Positions 1 to 11,500 of a stretch of 64,000 bases of DNA are shown here, piece after piece. The notes below the pieces were generated by a model that was not told the DNA's origin, did no database searches, and saw only the letters and a list, made by a program, of their open reading frames with translations. The stretch's first letter is position 1. Each line of letters opens with the position of its first letter. A program made the position numbers and the translations under genes. Origin of the DNA: Heligmosomoides polygyrus polygyrus (taxonomy: Eukaryota; Nematoda; Chromadorea; Rhabditida; Heligmosomidae); the NCBI GenBank assembly GCA_947396885.1, contig OX377204.1, forward strand, positions 95,490,728 to 95,554,727, written 5' to 3'.

Positions 1-580
1 ACTCCTATGAGGCGCTCCCGAAGTCCGGCCTGCCCGCGCACGCTATTGATCGGCGCGGGCTCGCTGCACGCCGCCCCTCACCGTCATCCGTCTTTACTTT
101 CGTCGACTTGCTGAGCGGCTGCGCAGGCGCGGCTCAGGCGCCGACCTTTCACGCTCTCGTTTAGTTATCACCCGGGGGACTCGAATGGAGCCTTGCCGCT
201 CCATTCAATACAACCCGCTGCAATACAGGAGGATGGGGTTTGTACGTTAGGTGTCTCCCTCAGTTACGGTAGCGCGCCGCCGCCCGATTACGTTTTGGGT
301 CCGACCGGGGGACAGACATAACTTCAACGCCGCGCGAACCCCCTCTGGCGTCGCGCATGGTGTGCGACGAAATTGGACGAGTTGTCGCGGTTCGACTGCC
401 TCCGACAGGGACAGCTAGCAACGCTTCCGACAGAGACGGCTAGTGGCCCGCTAGAGCGCGAAAGCGTGTGCCAGCGACTGTCGACCACGTTTTTCGGGTA
501 AAGGAAGGAAATTAGTTGGGTGAGACACTTTTGATGCCACCTAGTAGGGAATTCTATGCCCAATTCCATACGTACCTCGC
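1..580. other. GC-rich stretch with dispersed-repeat homology
   Basis: No convincing gene. Around 240..300 a GTACGTTAGGTGTCTCCC-type end matches, in inverse orientation, the ends of the inverted-repeat element at 41737..42371, so this is probably part of the same repeat family. Confidence 0.4.
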
Positions 581-585
581 TCGTA

Positions 586-936
586 CTAGTGTATTGTTAA
601 CCGGTAGCAAATGAGAGTGCACAGAATCCTAACGAAGTGAGCTGTTATATCTCCATACATGTCTACCGCACGTGAAGTTATGAGTAATAGGCCTTCTTGA
701 AGGTTCCTTCTTGAAGTGGGAGCGTTTGCTAACAAAGCTTGTAAGTCCCTGAAATCTTTAACATCTTTGCTTCGAACAGTTGGCCTTATTATAAAGCGTT
801 TGAAGTTTTCACGAATTGCTGAGACGTGAGATAGCTTTTCCTTTAACTCCAACTTTGTTCTACACTTGACCGTCACCTTTCTCAATTGCCACAGGTCAGG
901 CGTAATGACATTGGCAAGCACCCTTCTTGGCAAACA
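586..936 (-). CDS. Candidate diverged last exon of the adenylyl cyclase
   Basis: An open frame runs from a CTTAG acceptor (phase 0, as exon 24 requires) to a stop at 586. Near its start it reads VITPDLWQLRKV, then VKCRTKLELKEKL. The cyclase C2 end normally has VT...LL, then CRGxxxVKGKG, so C, R and three lysines fall in register, but the glycines are lost and about 75 further residues follow. I infer it may be the terminus; it could equally be an unrelated ORF. Nothing else on the minus strand below 2460 resembles the missing strand. Confidence 0.3.
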   Translation of the reverse strand, partial: CLPRRVLANVITPDLWQLRKVTVKCRTKLELKEKLSHVSAIRENFKRFIIRPTVRSKDVKDFRDLQALLANAPTSRRNLQEGLLLITSRAVDMYGDITAHFVRILCTLICYRLTIH

Positions 937-2150
937 CTAAGAGCCTTCGTATTTCTCTATTCTACAATATCGTGCTTCGCGCTAACCACGCGTCACGAGC
1001 ACACGCCCGCGTTTCAGCGCCGAGACGTCGCGTGCGGCTAGCGCGCGACGTCGCGTTGGAGTTACGTCCTGGAGCCGGTCCGATCAGATGCCGCCTCTGA
1101 GGTAATTAAAGAAGCAACACTTCAAGTGGCTGGTTGTTGAGCTCGCCTCGGACGACATATAACGGATAAACGGAGCAGGTTATGCGCCGCGAAACAGACT
1201 TTCTGTAGGTGGAGAGTGAATACCTTACTCGTTTTTACCCTTTTTTCTCTTTGATCTTCTAGTTTTCACATGCTTTGCAACACTGAGTGACCCCTGGAGC
1301 GGGTTCACCTTATAATATACTTTAAGAAGGCAGAAAAGATCGAGATAACCACATCCACACGCTAGTAAGGAGTGCACTCAACTAACAACTATAAATCAAG
1401 CAAAGGAAAGCACATTTGAGAAGAGAACATTTCCTGAGCGAAACCTTTGAAGCCGTCGAAGACTAAAGAAGTGTAGAAAATCAAAGTACTAGATGTGTTG
1501 CTTGTTTAATCATCTCAGAAGTGGCATCTGGTCGGACCCAAAACATGCACAAAAGAAACGAGAAAATGCGAGTTCTGCTCAACTCGCCTCATTTCGTAGC
1601 GAACTCTCGCCCGAGGCGGGCACCTGATCAGCCTGCGGTAATCGAGCGCGTCGCTCGGCCTTCTACAGTAGTGGGAGACACCCAACCTAACGCACCTGGC
1701 GAGCCTTATGGAACTCGTCTGAACCTCGGATAGCCACTACTGCTCGACATCAGCTGGACTGGCCCAATTGTGTCTTCCTTTATTTCTTCATGGTATCTCG
1801 TTTTCGCCTATGGTACGCTTATGTGGTCGTCTGGTACAGTTGCATACATTTAATCGTGTGGTACTACTCTGTGCAGTCCAGGAGGAAAAAGGTGGTGATT
1901 CCTTAACTGCTTATGTGTATTGTGGCTCCATGAAGACATGTGAGGACAGGTTGGTTGGTTGTGCATAATTGTTCTTGTCGGTTGCTGCTACTATGCTGCG
2001 GTTGTTTTCTCACGCCAGTACAGGCGTGGTCAATACAGCGCGCCCGTAGTTCACCCTCGGCTAATGTGCAGTGTGCAAGTTCGTCAATCCGGGTGAGCTT
2101 GGGCACTGCTAAGGGGTAAAAGGTTACCATGCGGTGCCTGTATCTGCCGG
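937..2150. other. No gene seen; repeat fragments
   Basis: Contains GGGAGACACCCAACCTAACG near 1673, which resembles the same GTTAGGTGxCTCCC repeat end, and short ORFs without recognisable content. Confidence 0.35.
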
Positions 2151-2267
2151 AGAGGGGGCGTGGCCTATCTATATCTTGGGGTCGCTGCTACCCCCACCCG
2201 GGGTTTTGGGTTCCATGGTGATCTCGTATGCCCACGGTGCGAACGGAAGATTCCACCCAACATGGCA

Positions 2268-2410
2268 CGTTCACTCTCTAGCGGGACCACCGATTCGCAA
2301 CAGACTCCGCAGGAATGGAAGGCTGGGCAAACCCGAACTAGGAGCCTCATATCGGATGCACGCGACGGGCGGCGCTTCCTCCAACTGCGCTCCCATGCGC
2401 TCATTCAGAA
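2268..2410 (-). repeat. SINE-A copy, tRNA-derived head
   Basis: Read on the minus strand it starts with the same tRNA-like head seen at 34003 (GAGCGCAGTTGGAGGAAGCG) and continues into the CCAGCCTTCCATTCC body. It lies in the intron immediately 3' of adenylyl cyclase exon 24. Confidence 0.55.
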
Positions 2411-2459
2411 GAGATATGAAACGGCCAGCAGAATTGAGTTCGAAGAGACCAAGACTTAC

Positions 2460-2584
2460 GTGAATTCTCCTCGGTTCACCGTGTGTATCCATTCGACTGG
2501 CCAGATTCACGGTGTTTCCCCAGATATCGTACTGCGGCTTCTGTGCTCCGATTACGCCCGCCACCAGTGGTCCAACACTCATAC
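2460..2584 (-). CDS. Adenylyl cyclase exon 24 (C2a catalytic core)
   Basis: Residues 895-935: [42 protein letters not shown]913 (QYDIW), N920 and R924 are the purine-selecting and transition-state residues. Acceptor TTGAG, donor GTAAGT; ends in phase 0. Confidence 0.95.
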
Positions 2585-5500
2585 CTCAAGCAGAATATTA
2601 TCTTCCTAAGGGAGAAACTCACTTCATATGATTAAATAACACCTGAAAATTACGAATTCTAGTACTGGTCGGCAAAGTGGACAGCGTTGGAAGGCCGAAA
2701 TGCGACAGTCGATCAGAACATCGTCTGCACAAACTGATCTGGATCTGATGTCCGTTTGATATGGCCGATATTCAACCTCATTGCCTGCGCACGTTCCCAC
2801 TTTTCCATGCGGGCCACATTGACGACAAGTGCCAAATCTTTTCTTCTAACGAGGCTAACTTACCTATCCGTAGTTCAAAGTTCTGGAACGCGTCTCGATT
2901 CAGTTGGTCGAGAATCTGCGACATCGCCAAGGCGAACTCGATCATAATTGTCGCGTTACGGTAAGTTTTCAAATTCTGAAAAGTCACAACATAATAAGTT
3001 TCGACAATGTTGAAAAATTGATGTCAAAGGATAATATAAAATTCATTCATGTCGCGAAAGTGGGCAGCATTGGGAGGTGGGATCGCGCCAGCCAATCATA
3101 ATCAAGCACAGCATCAAATGAACACACCCCAACTAATTAGGGCACCGACCGTTCATCCCACCTCTGAATGGCAAGCCACTTCGATAAGAGCTGACCGGCT
3201 CGAGCGCTCTCAACTTCCAATGCTGCTCATTTTCGCGACATCTACCTTATATTTGACATATGGTAGTAGTGGAATTATTTAAACTATTCTATTATTAATA
3301 TTATTCTCCCAAAATTGGCATATTATATTTGGGAAATATTTAATAGTTCAGAGAAGAAGCATAAAAACAGTATTAGATACTTGGCGGAAAAGGTGGCGAT
3401 GTCCGTTCCTCCACGTGGTGCCACTGGAAACTGCTCGCTCTGCGAGCTAAGCTAATCACGGACATTCGAATGCAGGCGACAGGCCCTTGTGACAGGCCGG
3501 CCTACGAAAACCCATGTCACATCACATGGTGTATGATAAGTCAAGTTTCTCGAGATAGTGCTACGGCGTCCGCGGGAGCCGACGCGCACTCGCAGAGCCC
3601 GGCGAGTGTGAGAAGTATGCGAGGGTCCCTGATGCGAGGACGGCATCGGGGGGCAACTGAGCTAGTCCGAAAGTCCCGTAACGTAAGCAGGACCCGCGTG
3701 GCTACGCTGAATGTGGGTACGTTGACGGGCCGCTCGTGCGAGTTGGTTGAAGCACTGGAGCGAAGAAGAGTTGATTTCTGTGCGGTGCAGGAGACGAGGT
3801 GGTCCTGCCGCAAGTCAAGGGACATAGGACGTGGCTTCAAGGCCGTTCTATGTGGAAGTCCCAGGACCACCAGCGGTGTCGGAATAATCGTCTCCGAACG
3901 ATTTCGTGACTCGATTGTAAGCGTCGAGCGCTTTGACGATCGATTGATGAAGATCGTTGTCGCCGCTAAGGAGCGACTCTATCACTTCTTCTCTGCGTAT
4001 GCTCCGCAGACTGGCTGCTCCGATCAAGCCAAGGATGAGTTTTGGAACCTGCTTGATGAGAAGACAGCAGAGGTACCGTCGAAAGATGTCATCATAGTCG
4101 CTGGTGACCTTAATGGGCACGTAGGTGCTGCGAAGGATGGGTACAGCTGTCATGGTGGTTTCGGATACGGGTCTCGTAACCCCGATGGTGAGCGTATTCT
4201 TGAGTATGCGGAATCGCATAGCCTCACCATTGTGAACACCGTTTTCCGAAAACGCGACTCCCACCTCATCTCATATTATAGTGGGAGCTCCAAGTCTCAG
4301 ATAGACTTTGTGCTTGTGAAGGATCGTGACCGAAATCTCGTCACAGACGCGAAGATCGTGCCGTATGAAACGGTCGCCCCACAGCATCGTCCGCTGATCT
4401 GTACTTTGAAGATCGCCTCTCCGAGGCTGAAGCAGGTCGAGCGATGCGGTGCTGCAAGAATCAAGTGGTGGCGAATGAAAGAGAAGGAAGCAGCTGTGAT
4501 TTCTCGCGTGCGGTTACCGACAGTTACGACTGTCGATGAAACTTGGAAGAAAGCAACCGACGCGATACGCCAAGCTGCAAGGTTGGAACTCGGCACTACG
4601 AAGCCTGGACGACGCAAAGTCGACAAGCAGGCATGGCTGTGGACAGACGATGTGAAAGCGAAAGTTCGAGAAAAGAAGTCGCTGTATCATGTGTTTCTCG
4701 GCGACAGAACAGCCGACAACTGGCAGGAGTATCAGAAGGCGAAGAAGGCTGCAAAGAAAGCCGTGGCTGTTGCGAAAGCCACTCATTATGGTGATGTCTA
4801 CCGAAAGCTCGAATCGCGCGATGGTGAGCGGTATTTGTACCGACTTGCTAAGACCCGCCATCGTCAAACCGAGGACATTGAAAAGTTTGTTGGCATCAAT
4901 GATGAGAGCGGCCATCTTCTGACAGACCGCAAAAAGGCACTGAAGCGATGGCGTGATTACTTTGAGGAAACTTGCACTATGGAATTTCCTCATCCGGCCA
5001 TCCCTTCTGTGGCTTCTGTTCACGGTCCCGTTCGCAAGATCACCGTGGAGGAAACAGAAGCGGCTCTAAAGAAGATGAAGCCCGGTAAGGCGACAGGGCC
5101 GGATGATCTGGCAGCCGATGTTTGGAAGTCGAAGCTCTGGTATCCTGCTGAGTGGTTGGCTGAGTTCTTCAACCAGGTAGTAAAGGAGAAGAAAGTACCG
5201 GAGTGTTGGCACAACAGTACGACGATTCCGATTTGGAAGAAGAAGGGCAGTCCTGCGGACTGCTTCAATTACCGTCCGATTCGCTTGCTTTCGCACAGCA
5301 TGAAGATCTTCGAGCGAATCCTCGATAGACGAATCCGTGAAATCGTCAAGCTCTCCGACAACCAGTGCGGCTTTGTGTCTGGTTGTGGGACCATTGATGC
5401 TATACACGCCGCCCGCCTCCTGGTGGAGAAGCATCGCGAGAGACAGAAGCCGGTGCATATCGCCTTTCTCGACTTGGAGAAGGCCTTCGACCGCGTACCG

Positions 5501-8500
5501 CGTGAGCTTATATGGTACGCCTTGCGACGACACAACGTACCTGAGGAACTTATAGAGTGGGTGCGGATGCTCTACTCTTGCCCAAAGAGTAGAGTGCAAG
5601 CTGCAGCTGGAACCTCAATGGAGTTTCCCATCTCTGTTGGGGTGCACCAGGGTTCTGCGCTTTCTCCACTCCTCTTTGTTGTCGTCATGGATGCCATTAC
5701 GCGAGATCTTCAGCAGCCTGTTCCATGGACGCTGCTTTATGCTGATGACGTGATGCTCGCTTGCGAAGTGAAAGACGATCTCGAGCGGCAGGTGCAAGCT
5801 TGGTGCGACCGTCTGGCGAGGTTCGGACTCAAATTGAACGTCAAGAAGACCGAGTATCTAACGACTGACGTGAACGAGTCCGGCTCCATTAAGATTAACG
5901 GTACTGAACTTGCACGCACTTCGGTGTTTAAATACCTGGGATCAGCAATAGCGTCTGACGGCGGTCTGATGGTTGAAGTGAACTCACGCGTGAGTGCAGC
6001 TTGGTCCAAGTGGCGTTCGCTGACTGGCGTGCTCTGCGATAGGAGGATACCAGAGCACCTGAAGTCGAAGATTTACAGAGCCGTCGTGCGCCCGGTAGCG
6101 ATGTACGGCGCTGAGTGTTGGCCTGCGACTAAGGAAGTTGAAACACGCCTCAGCGTCATGGAGACGAAGATGCTGCGCTGGACGGCTGGAGTCACGCGCA
6201 TGGACCGCATCAGAAATGATGCTATTCGGCAGAAGTTCGGTGTCGCGCCGATAGCGGACAAGATGCGCGAAGCTCGCTTGCGATGGTACGGCCACGTTCT
6301 GCGTGGGAAAGAAGACAGCGTCCGCAAGATTGGCCTTGAGTTGGAAGTATCTGGAAAGCGGCCTAGAGGACGCCCGAAGCAGCGTTGGTCCGATACGTTA
6401 CACACGGACATGAAAGTAGCTGGTGTCCACCCTGATCAAGCGCAGGATCGGGAAAGGTGGCGTCGTAACACCAGAAGAGCGGACCCCGCGACGATGCGGG
6501 ACAAACGCTGAAGAATAAGAAGAAGAAGAAGAAGATACTTGGCGGAAAACCTGCCTGGGCGGAGCAAGGAGCGGGTGCACATCCGAATTACACAATTTTT
6601 CCTTATAAAGATTTTGTAGTCATTAAATCTGAATCATCACACACACACACACACAAAACGTCTACAAATTTGAAGCAAAGTGGTAGCCTAACTATCAAAT
6701 CTTGTAGTAGGTGTAGGACTAAAGCTACCATTCATCTTATATGAGAAGAAACCAAAACGGAAGCAAAAATGTTTCACAAATTAAACTAAATTTAATTATT
6801 TAATTAAATTGAATCGACCATATTTCTCCTACTTTCACGGCACTTTGAGGATGCAAAAAGTTCCTAGTCGTTAATATGGCCTAGGTGAGAGAGCAGTGAG
6901 ACCAGTAAGGCCGCTTTGAATGGGCATCTGGTCGGCCTCCTGATTGGCTGGCGCCTATTTGATCGGTTTCCTGATTGGCTGGCGCCTATTTGGTCGGTGT
7001 TATGATTGGTTGTGATATTTTCGTGCAGGCCACATTCGCGACTACACTTGGCAGAAAATTGCATTGGTGAAACCAAAACCTCACCAGATTTCCGGAACGG
7101 CCACCTGTGTTGATGTGATTGTTGCTGTTGATAGTGTTATTGTTGATGACACTGTTATTTGGGTGTTTGACTTCTTCTGTTAGCTCCTGAAAATAGGCGA
7201 TCCTCTCCTATATATTGGCCTCCAAAAATGTTGTTAAAATGAGAAAAATCAGGGCAGATTAGCCGTGGTAAGAGCTATCTGAGTCGTTCTGCTCGGATAG
7301 TTCTTGTTTATTATAAACAAAATCAAAAAAGAAGCTCAAATCACTCACACACTCGTCGATATCGCCCTCAATCTCGTTGAGACCGGCGGCCGCCATGTAG
7401 GTGCTGGCCACCGTCTTGATTTTCTCGATCGATGAAAATTTCGGTTTCGAGAGAAGCTGAATTGTAAAAGCCGACAATGAAGTCTCATTATCGAAGACCT
7501 AACTCATAAATTGTTTGGGAGAATTTTTAAACATTTATTGCTGTAAAGTTTGGTAGGGAAAGGACGATGAATAGTAGAAGTCGACGTTAATTAACTGCTT
7601 TAGAATACGTCGAGAAATCAACTTGTTGTTGTTATTTTAATCCTTTCGAGAGAATATCCCGAAACAATTTTTCCTAAAAACGGTTCTTTTCTGTTTCTAT
7701 TCCATACACTGATAAATTATTAAGTGATTTAGCTTTTGAACTTGTTTTGGCCAAAAAGAAATTTACTAACAAAAATTACGGACACGGCTGACAAGCAAAA
7801 AATCGCCACTATCGCAAAGGGATTAGAGACACCTCCTAACTTCGACTGCTGTCAAGTTTCACCAGATGTAATGTTGGCCGCAACTTGAGCTGCTATTAGA
7901 TCGTATTGAAATTTTCCGTAGTTTTAGCGCTTCGAGCTTTTTCGCCTTTTTTAAAGTATTTTTCTACATAAACTAACGAGAGTCGTACTGTTACGGAGAG
8001 GAAAACACATACTTTTAGAGGCATATAAAATGTGGAAGTTTTTTTTTATATTTTATTTACAGAGTTCAAATCATTTTTCGTAAGAGCAGAAAAGCTCAGT
8101 TTCCATGTTATAGAGAATAGTAGTGATTGCGTGGATGACTCTAGTAAGGCTTCATACTATATTCTTTTAAAAACTGATCGTCAAGTTGGTAAAAATTAAG
8201 TTTAAAATGGACAATCAAAAAAAACCATTATCGGCATTCGATCAAAACTTCTAGCGCCAGGCGGGACTCGAACCCGCACCTCCCTATGACCGGGCGGGAA
8301 TGCTCTACGCCATTACACCACCGGCGCCGTTTGATCGAACGCAACATCCACACCTCGTGGGACCGATCAGCACCCACCCGTATCCGGGATGAGCTGTCCG
8401 CTGATATCAGCATGGGACCAGTTAAGCTGACGGTCTTGATAGAAACAATTCGAATCAGTTTCTTTAGGCCTCAAGTGGCTGGTATCGAGGTTGTGAGCTG

Positions 8501-11500
8501 TCATAACGATGTTTTGTTGCGATCAAAACTTCTAGCGCCAGGCGGGACTCGAACCCGCACCTCCCTCTGACCGGGAGGGAATGCTATACGCCATTACACC
8601 ACCGGCGCCGTTTGATCGAACGCAACATCCACACCTCGTGGGACCGATCAGCACCCACCCGAGTCCCGCCTGGCGCTAGAAGTTTTGATCGCAACAAAAC
8701 ATCGTTGTGGCAGATTATCGGCATATTTAATTGTTTTACTACCGGAAGGGCAAGAATGTGGTGCAAGCTCGGAAGAAGGCTTCTTCAAACGTGAGATTTT
8801 TCAACTTACCAAAATATGGCAGAAGGTCATCCGAAAAATTGTGAATGTATCATTGGGCAATGTTTGTTGTTAGTATAAATAAACTCACCTCTAAAATTAT
8901 GAACAAACGATATTAATTATAGAACAACCCAATACATTGAGCTATGGCAGCTGCCTTAAGAAATAATTGTCCAAAGATTCATTCCGATCTACTGACAGAA
9001 CTGCTGGCAGACTTCGAGCCGGAGATAGCAAACCTTAACGTTGTAGGAAGTCGTGCTCAGAGTAGGCGACCGTGCAAACAAGGGACGAATGGGAAAACCG
9101 TTATTCTGTAGTAATTTCATTCAAGAACAGATGATGTCTGCAGCGAACCTTGTCGAATTCGCAGACGATCTCGTTGAGCAGACGTAAGCATTCGAGCTTA
9201 CGACTCGTATCCCATTGACTCCAGAAGTCCTTGAAGTTCGGAATCGACGCAAACATCACGCACACATTTTCGTGCTGGCGAGCGTATAACTCCTAGAACG
9301 GACAAGATGAAAGTGTATTGAACATGAAATATGTATCCCAGGATTAAATAACGCGGCACAATTAGGGGAAATTTTGATTTTAATTTCTCGTGATTGTTCC
9401 GCGTTATCTATTGCTGAGGTAAATTAATAATAATGTAAAGATGAACAAGGTAAATATATGTATATAATATAATATAATGACATGAGATAATTAATAATAA
9501 TGTTAAATTAAATTTAAACCTAAAGTTAATGATTGGGATTGCTTTTAAGGTCTACAAATGCTAATAGGAAGAAGTGCGTCAAGATCTGCCATTTTCACGT
9601 TGAATTGGACAATTTCCTAATCAAATTGGACACTCTTCTAAGAATTTTGAAATCAAACTGAATATCCTTCAAATAAGAACGACCTCTTTCCACCTAAACT
9701 AGAGGCTCTCCAAAGCACATAAAATAATTTTTTGTTCAAGGAAAATTTTAGTATAACTTTCCTTGAAGTTATAATTCACCTACCCAAAAAGTGAACACAA
9801 TGTTTGAAATTTTATAAAATTCTCTTTTTTTTTTGCTAAAAAATAATGGTTTATAGAGCTTGTTTTAAAGAGCAGGAAGACGGTTGGCCATTTTTCGTAC
9901 CAAAAGAGGAGATTGCGCCATGCCTTTGTCCGAGGCATCGCAATTTTTATTCGACTGATTTCAAAATTTCTGGTTGCATGGAATTTCACACTTGTAAGCG
10001 ACACAGCAAAAACAGTTGTAAAAAGACAGATATGGTCCGCTTGATGCTTCATGTAAACGGCATTGGCACTATCAATTAAATAAAAACTGCAACAAGCCTT
10101 TCGAGTGCATAGCGCGATCTCACCTTTTGATGCAATAAATGTTAGCTGCCTAGTTGCGCTGTAGAACACTTTAATTTTTTTTTTTCAAAAATGAAAATTT
10201 TATTCAATTTTACGATTTAATAGCTGGACTAAAAACTTCAAAGAAAGTTATAAAAAATTTTCTTTGAGCAAAAAATTATTCTAATCTTTCTGAAAGGTCT
10301 AGTTCAATGCGGAAGGAGCTCGTTTTATTTTAGAAGATGATTTCAAAAGTGTTAGCGTTGTTTAGAAGAGTGTCCAATTCGACGTGAAAATGATGTATTG
10401 TAAGTGGAATGGTCGCAGAAATACAAAGTCACACCCACATCAACAGGCCTGTCCGGTGCGAGGAATTTGCAGGCGACACTGCTCGGCAGAATATTCTCGA
10501 TGAGCAGCTTGTTGATGTCCTGCATCGTTTCCACGTCTCGTTCTTCGTTTTGGAACGACACGTTACACGCGTTCTCCGCTTTGCGCTCGTAGTTCGTCTG
10601 GAATAACAGTGGGCCTTCTTTATTATTCTTCAGATACGGCGACGAACGCTAGTCTTGTAAATGGACACCCTTTCCTATTTCATAGTCACTAGATTCATTA
10701 TGTAGACACAGTACAGATAATTGAAGCCGTTATTTACCGAGAAATTCAATAACTCAGTAACCCAAAATTATTTTTGTGGTTCACGCTTTTTACTACAAGA
10801 TCTAATGATGAAGTTCACATACACAGGAAAGTTCCTTCGAAAGATTTGAATCCAACTAGAAAAATAAATTACAAGGTTGTGACACGACGTCGTGTCACAT
10901 GGTGCCACACGACATCGTGTCACACATTGCCACGCGACCGAAAGGTGTGACCCGACATCGTGTCACACGGTCGTCAATGTGTTAAGACACACAGGTGAAG
11001 CGAGGGAGTGTCCATAATGACAACGCCTACTCATTTGACCTACAGTACGGACAACTACTCATATCCCCCAGACAGTATCTGATGACGCTAAACGAGTTTC
11101 AGTTCTTAACTTACAATCCAATCGATGAACATACACATACACAAAAAAGTTCCTTCGAAGGATTTGAATCTAACTAGAAAATAAATTACAAGGTTGTGAC
11201 ACGACATCGTGTCACATGGTGCCAAGCGGCCGAAAAGCTGTGACACGACATCGTGTCACACGGCCATCAACGCGTTAAGACACAAACGTGAGGCGGAGGA
11301 GTTTCCCTAGTGAGCACGCTTACTGATTTGATCTATAGTGCAGACCCGTTCTTTTATCCCCCAAATAGAACTTGATAACGCTAAACGAGTTTTTAGCCGC
11401 AAATCTTCTCAACTTACAATCCAGTCGATGAACAGCACGAGAACCAGTAGGAAGGAGAGATTGATAGCGACCGTTGTTAGTTGATAACTAAAAAAACACG

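Noticed and set aside
8286..8794. Short ORFs such as [15 protein letters not shown] and [15 protein letters not shown]
   Set aside because: They are translations of the tRNA-like foldback repeats and recur in several frames of each copy.
10870..11290. CRISPR-like array because of regularly spaced palindromes
   Set aside because: The spacing is irregular, the copies arise from one tandem duplication, and the sequence is nuclear eukaryotic.
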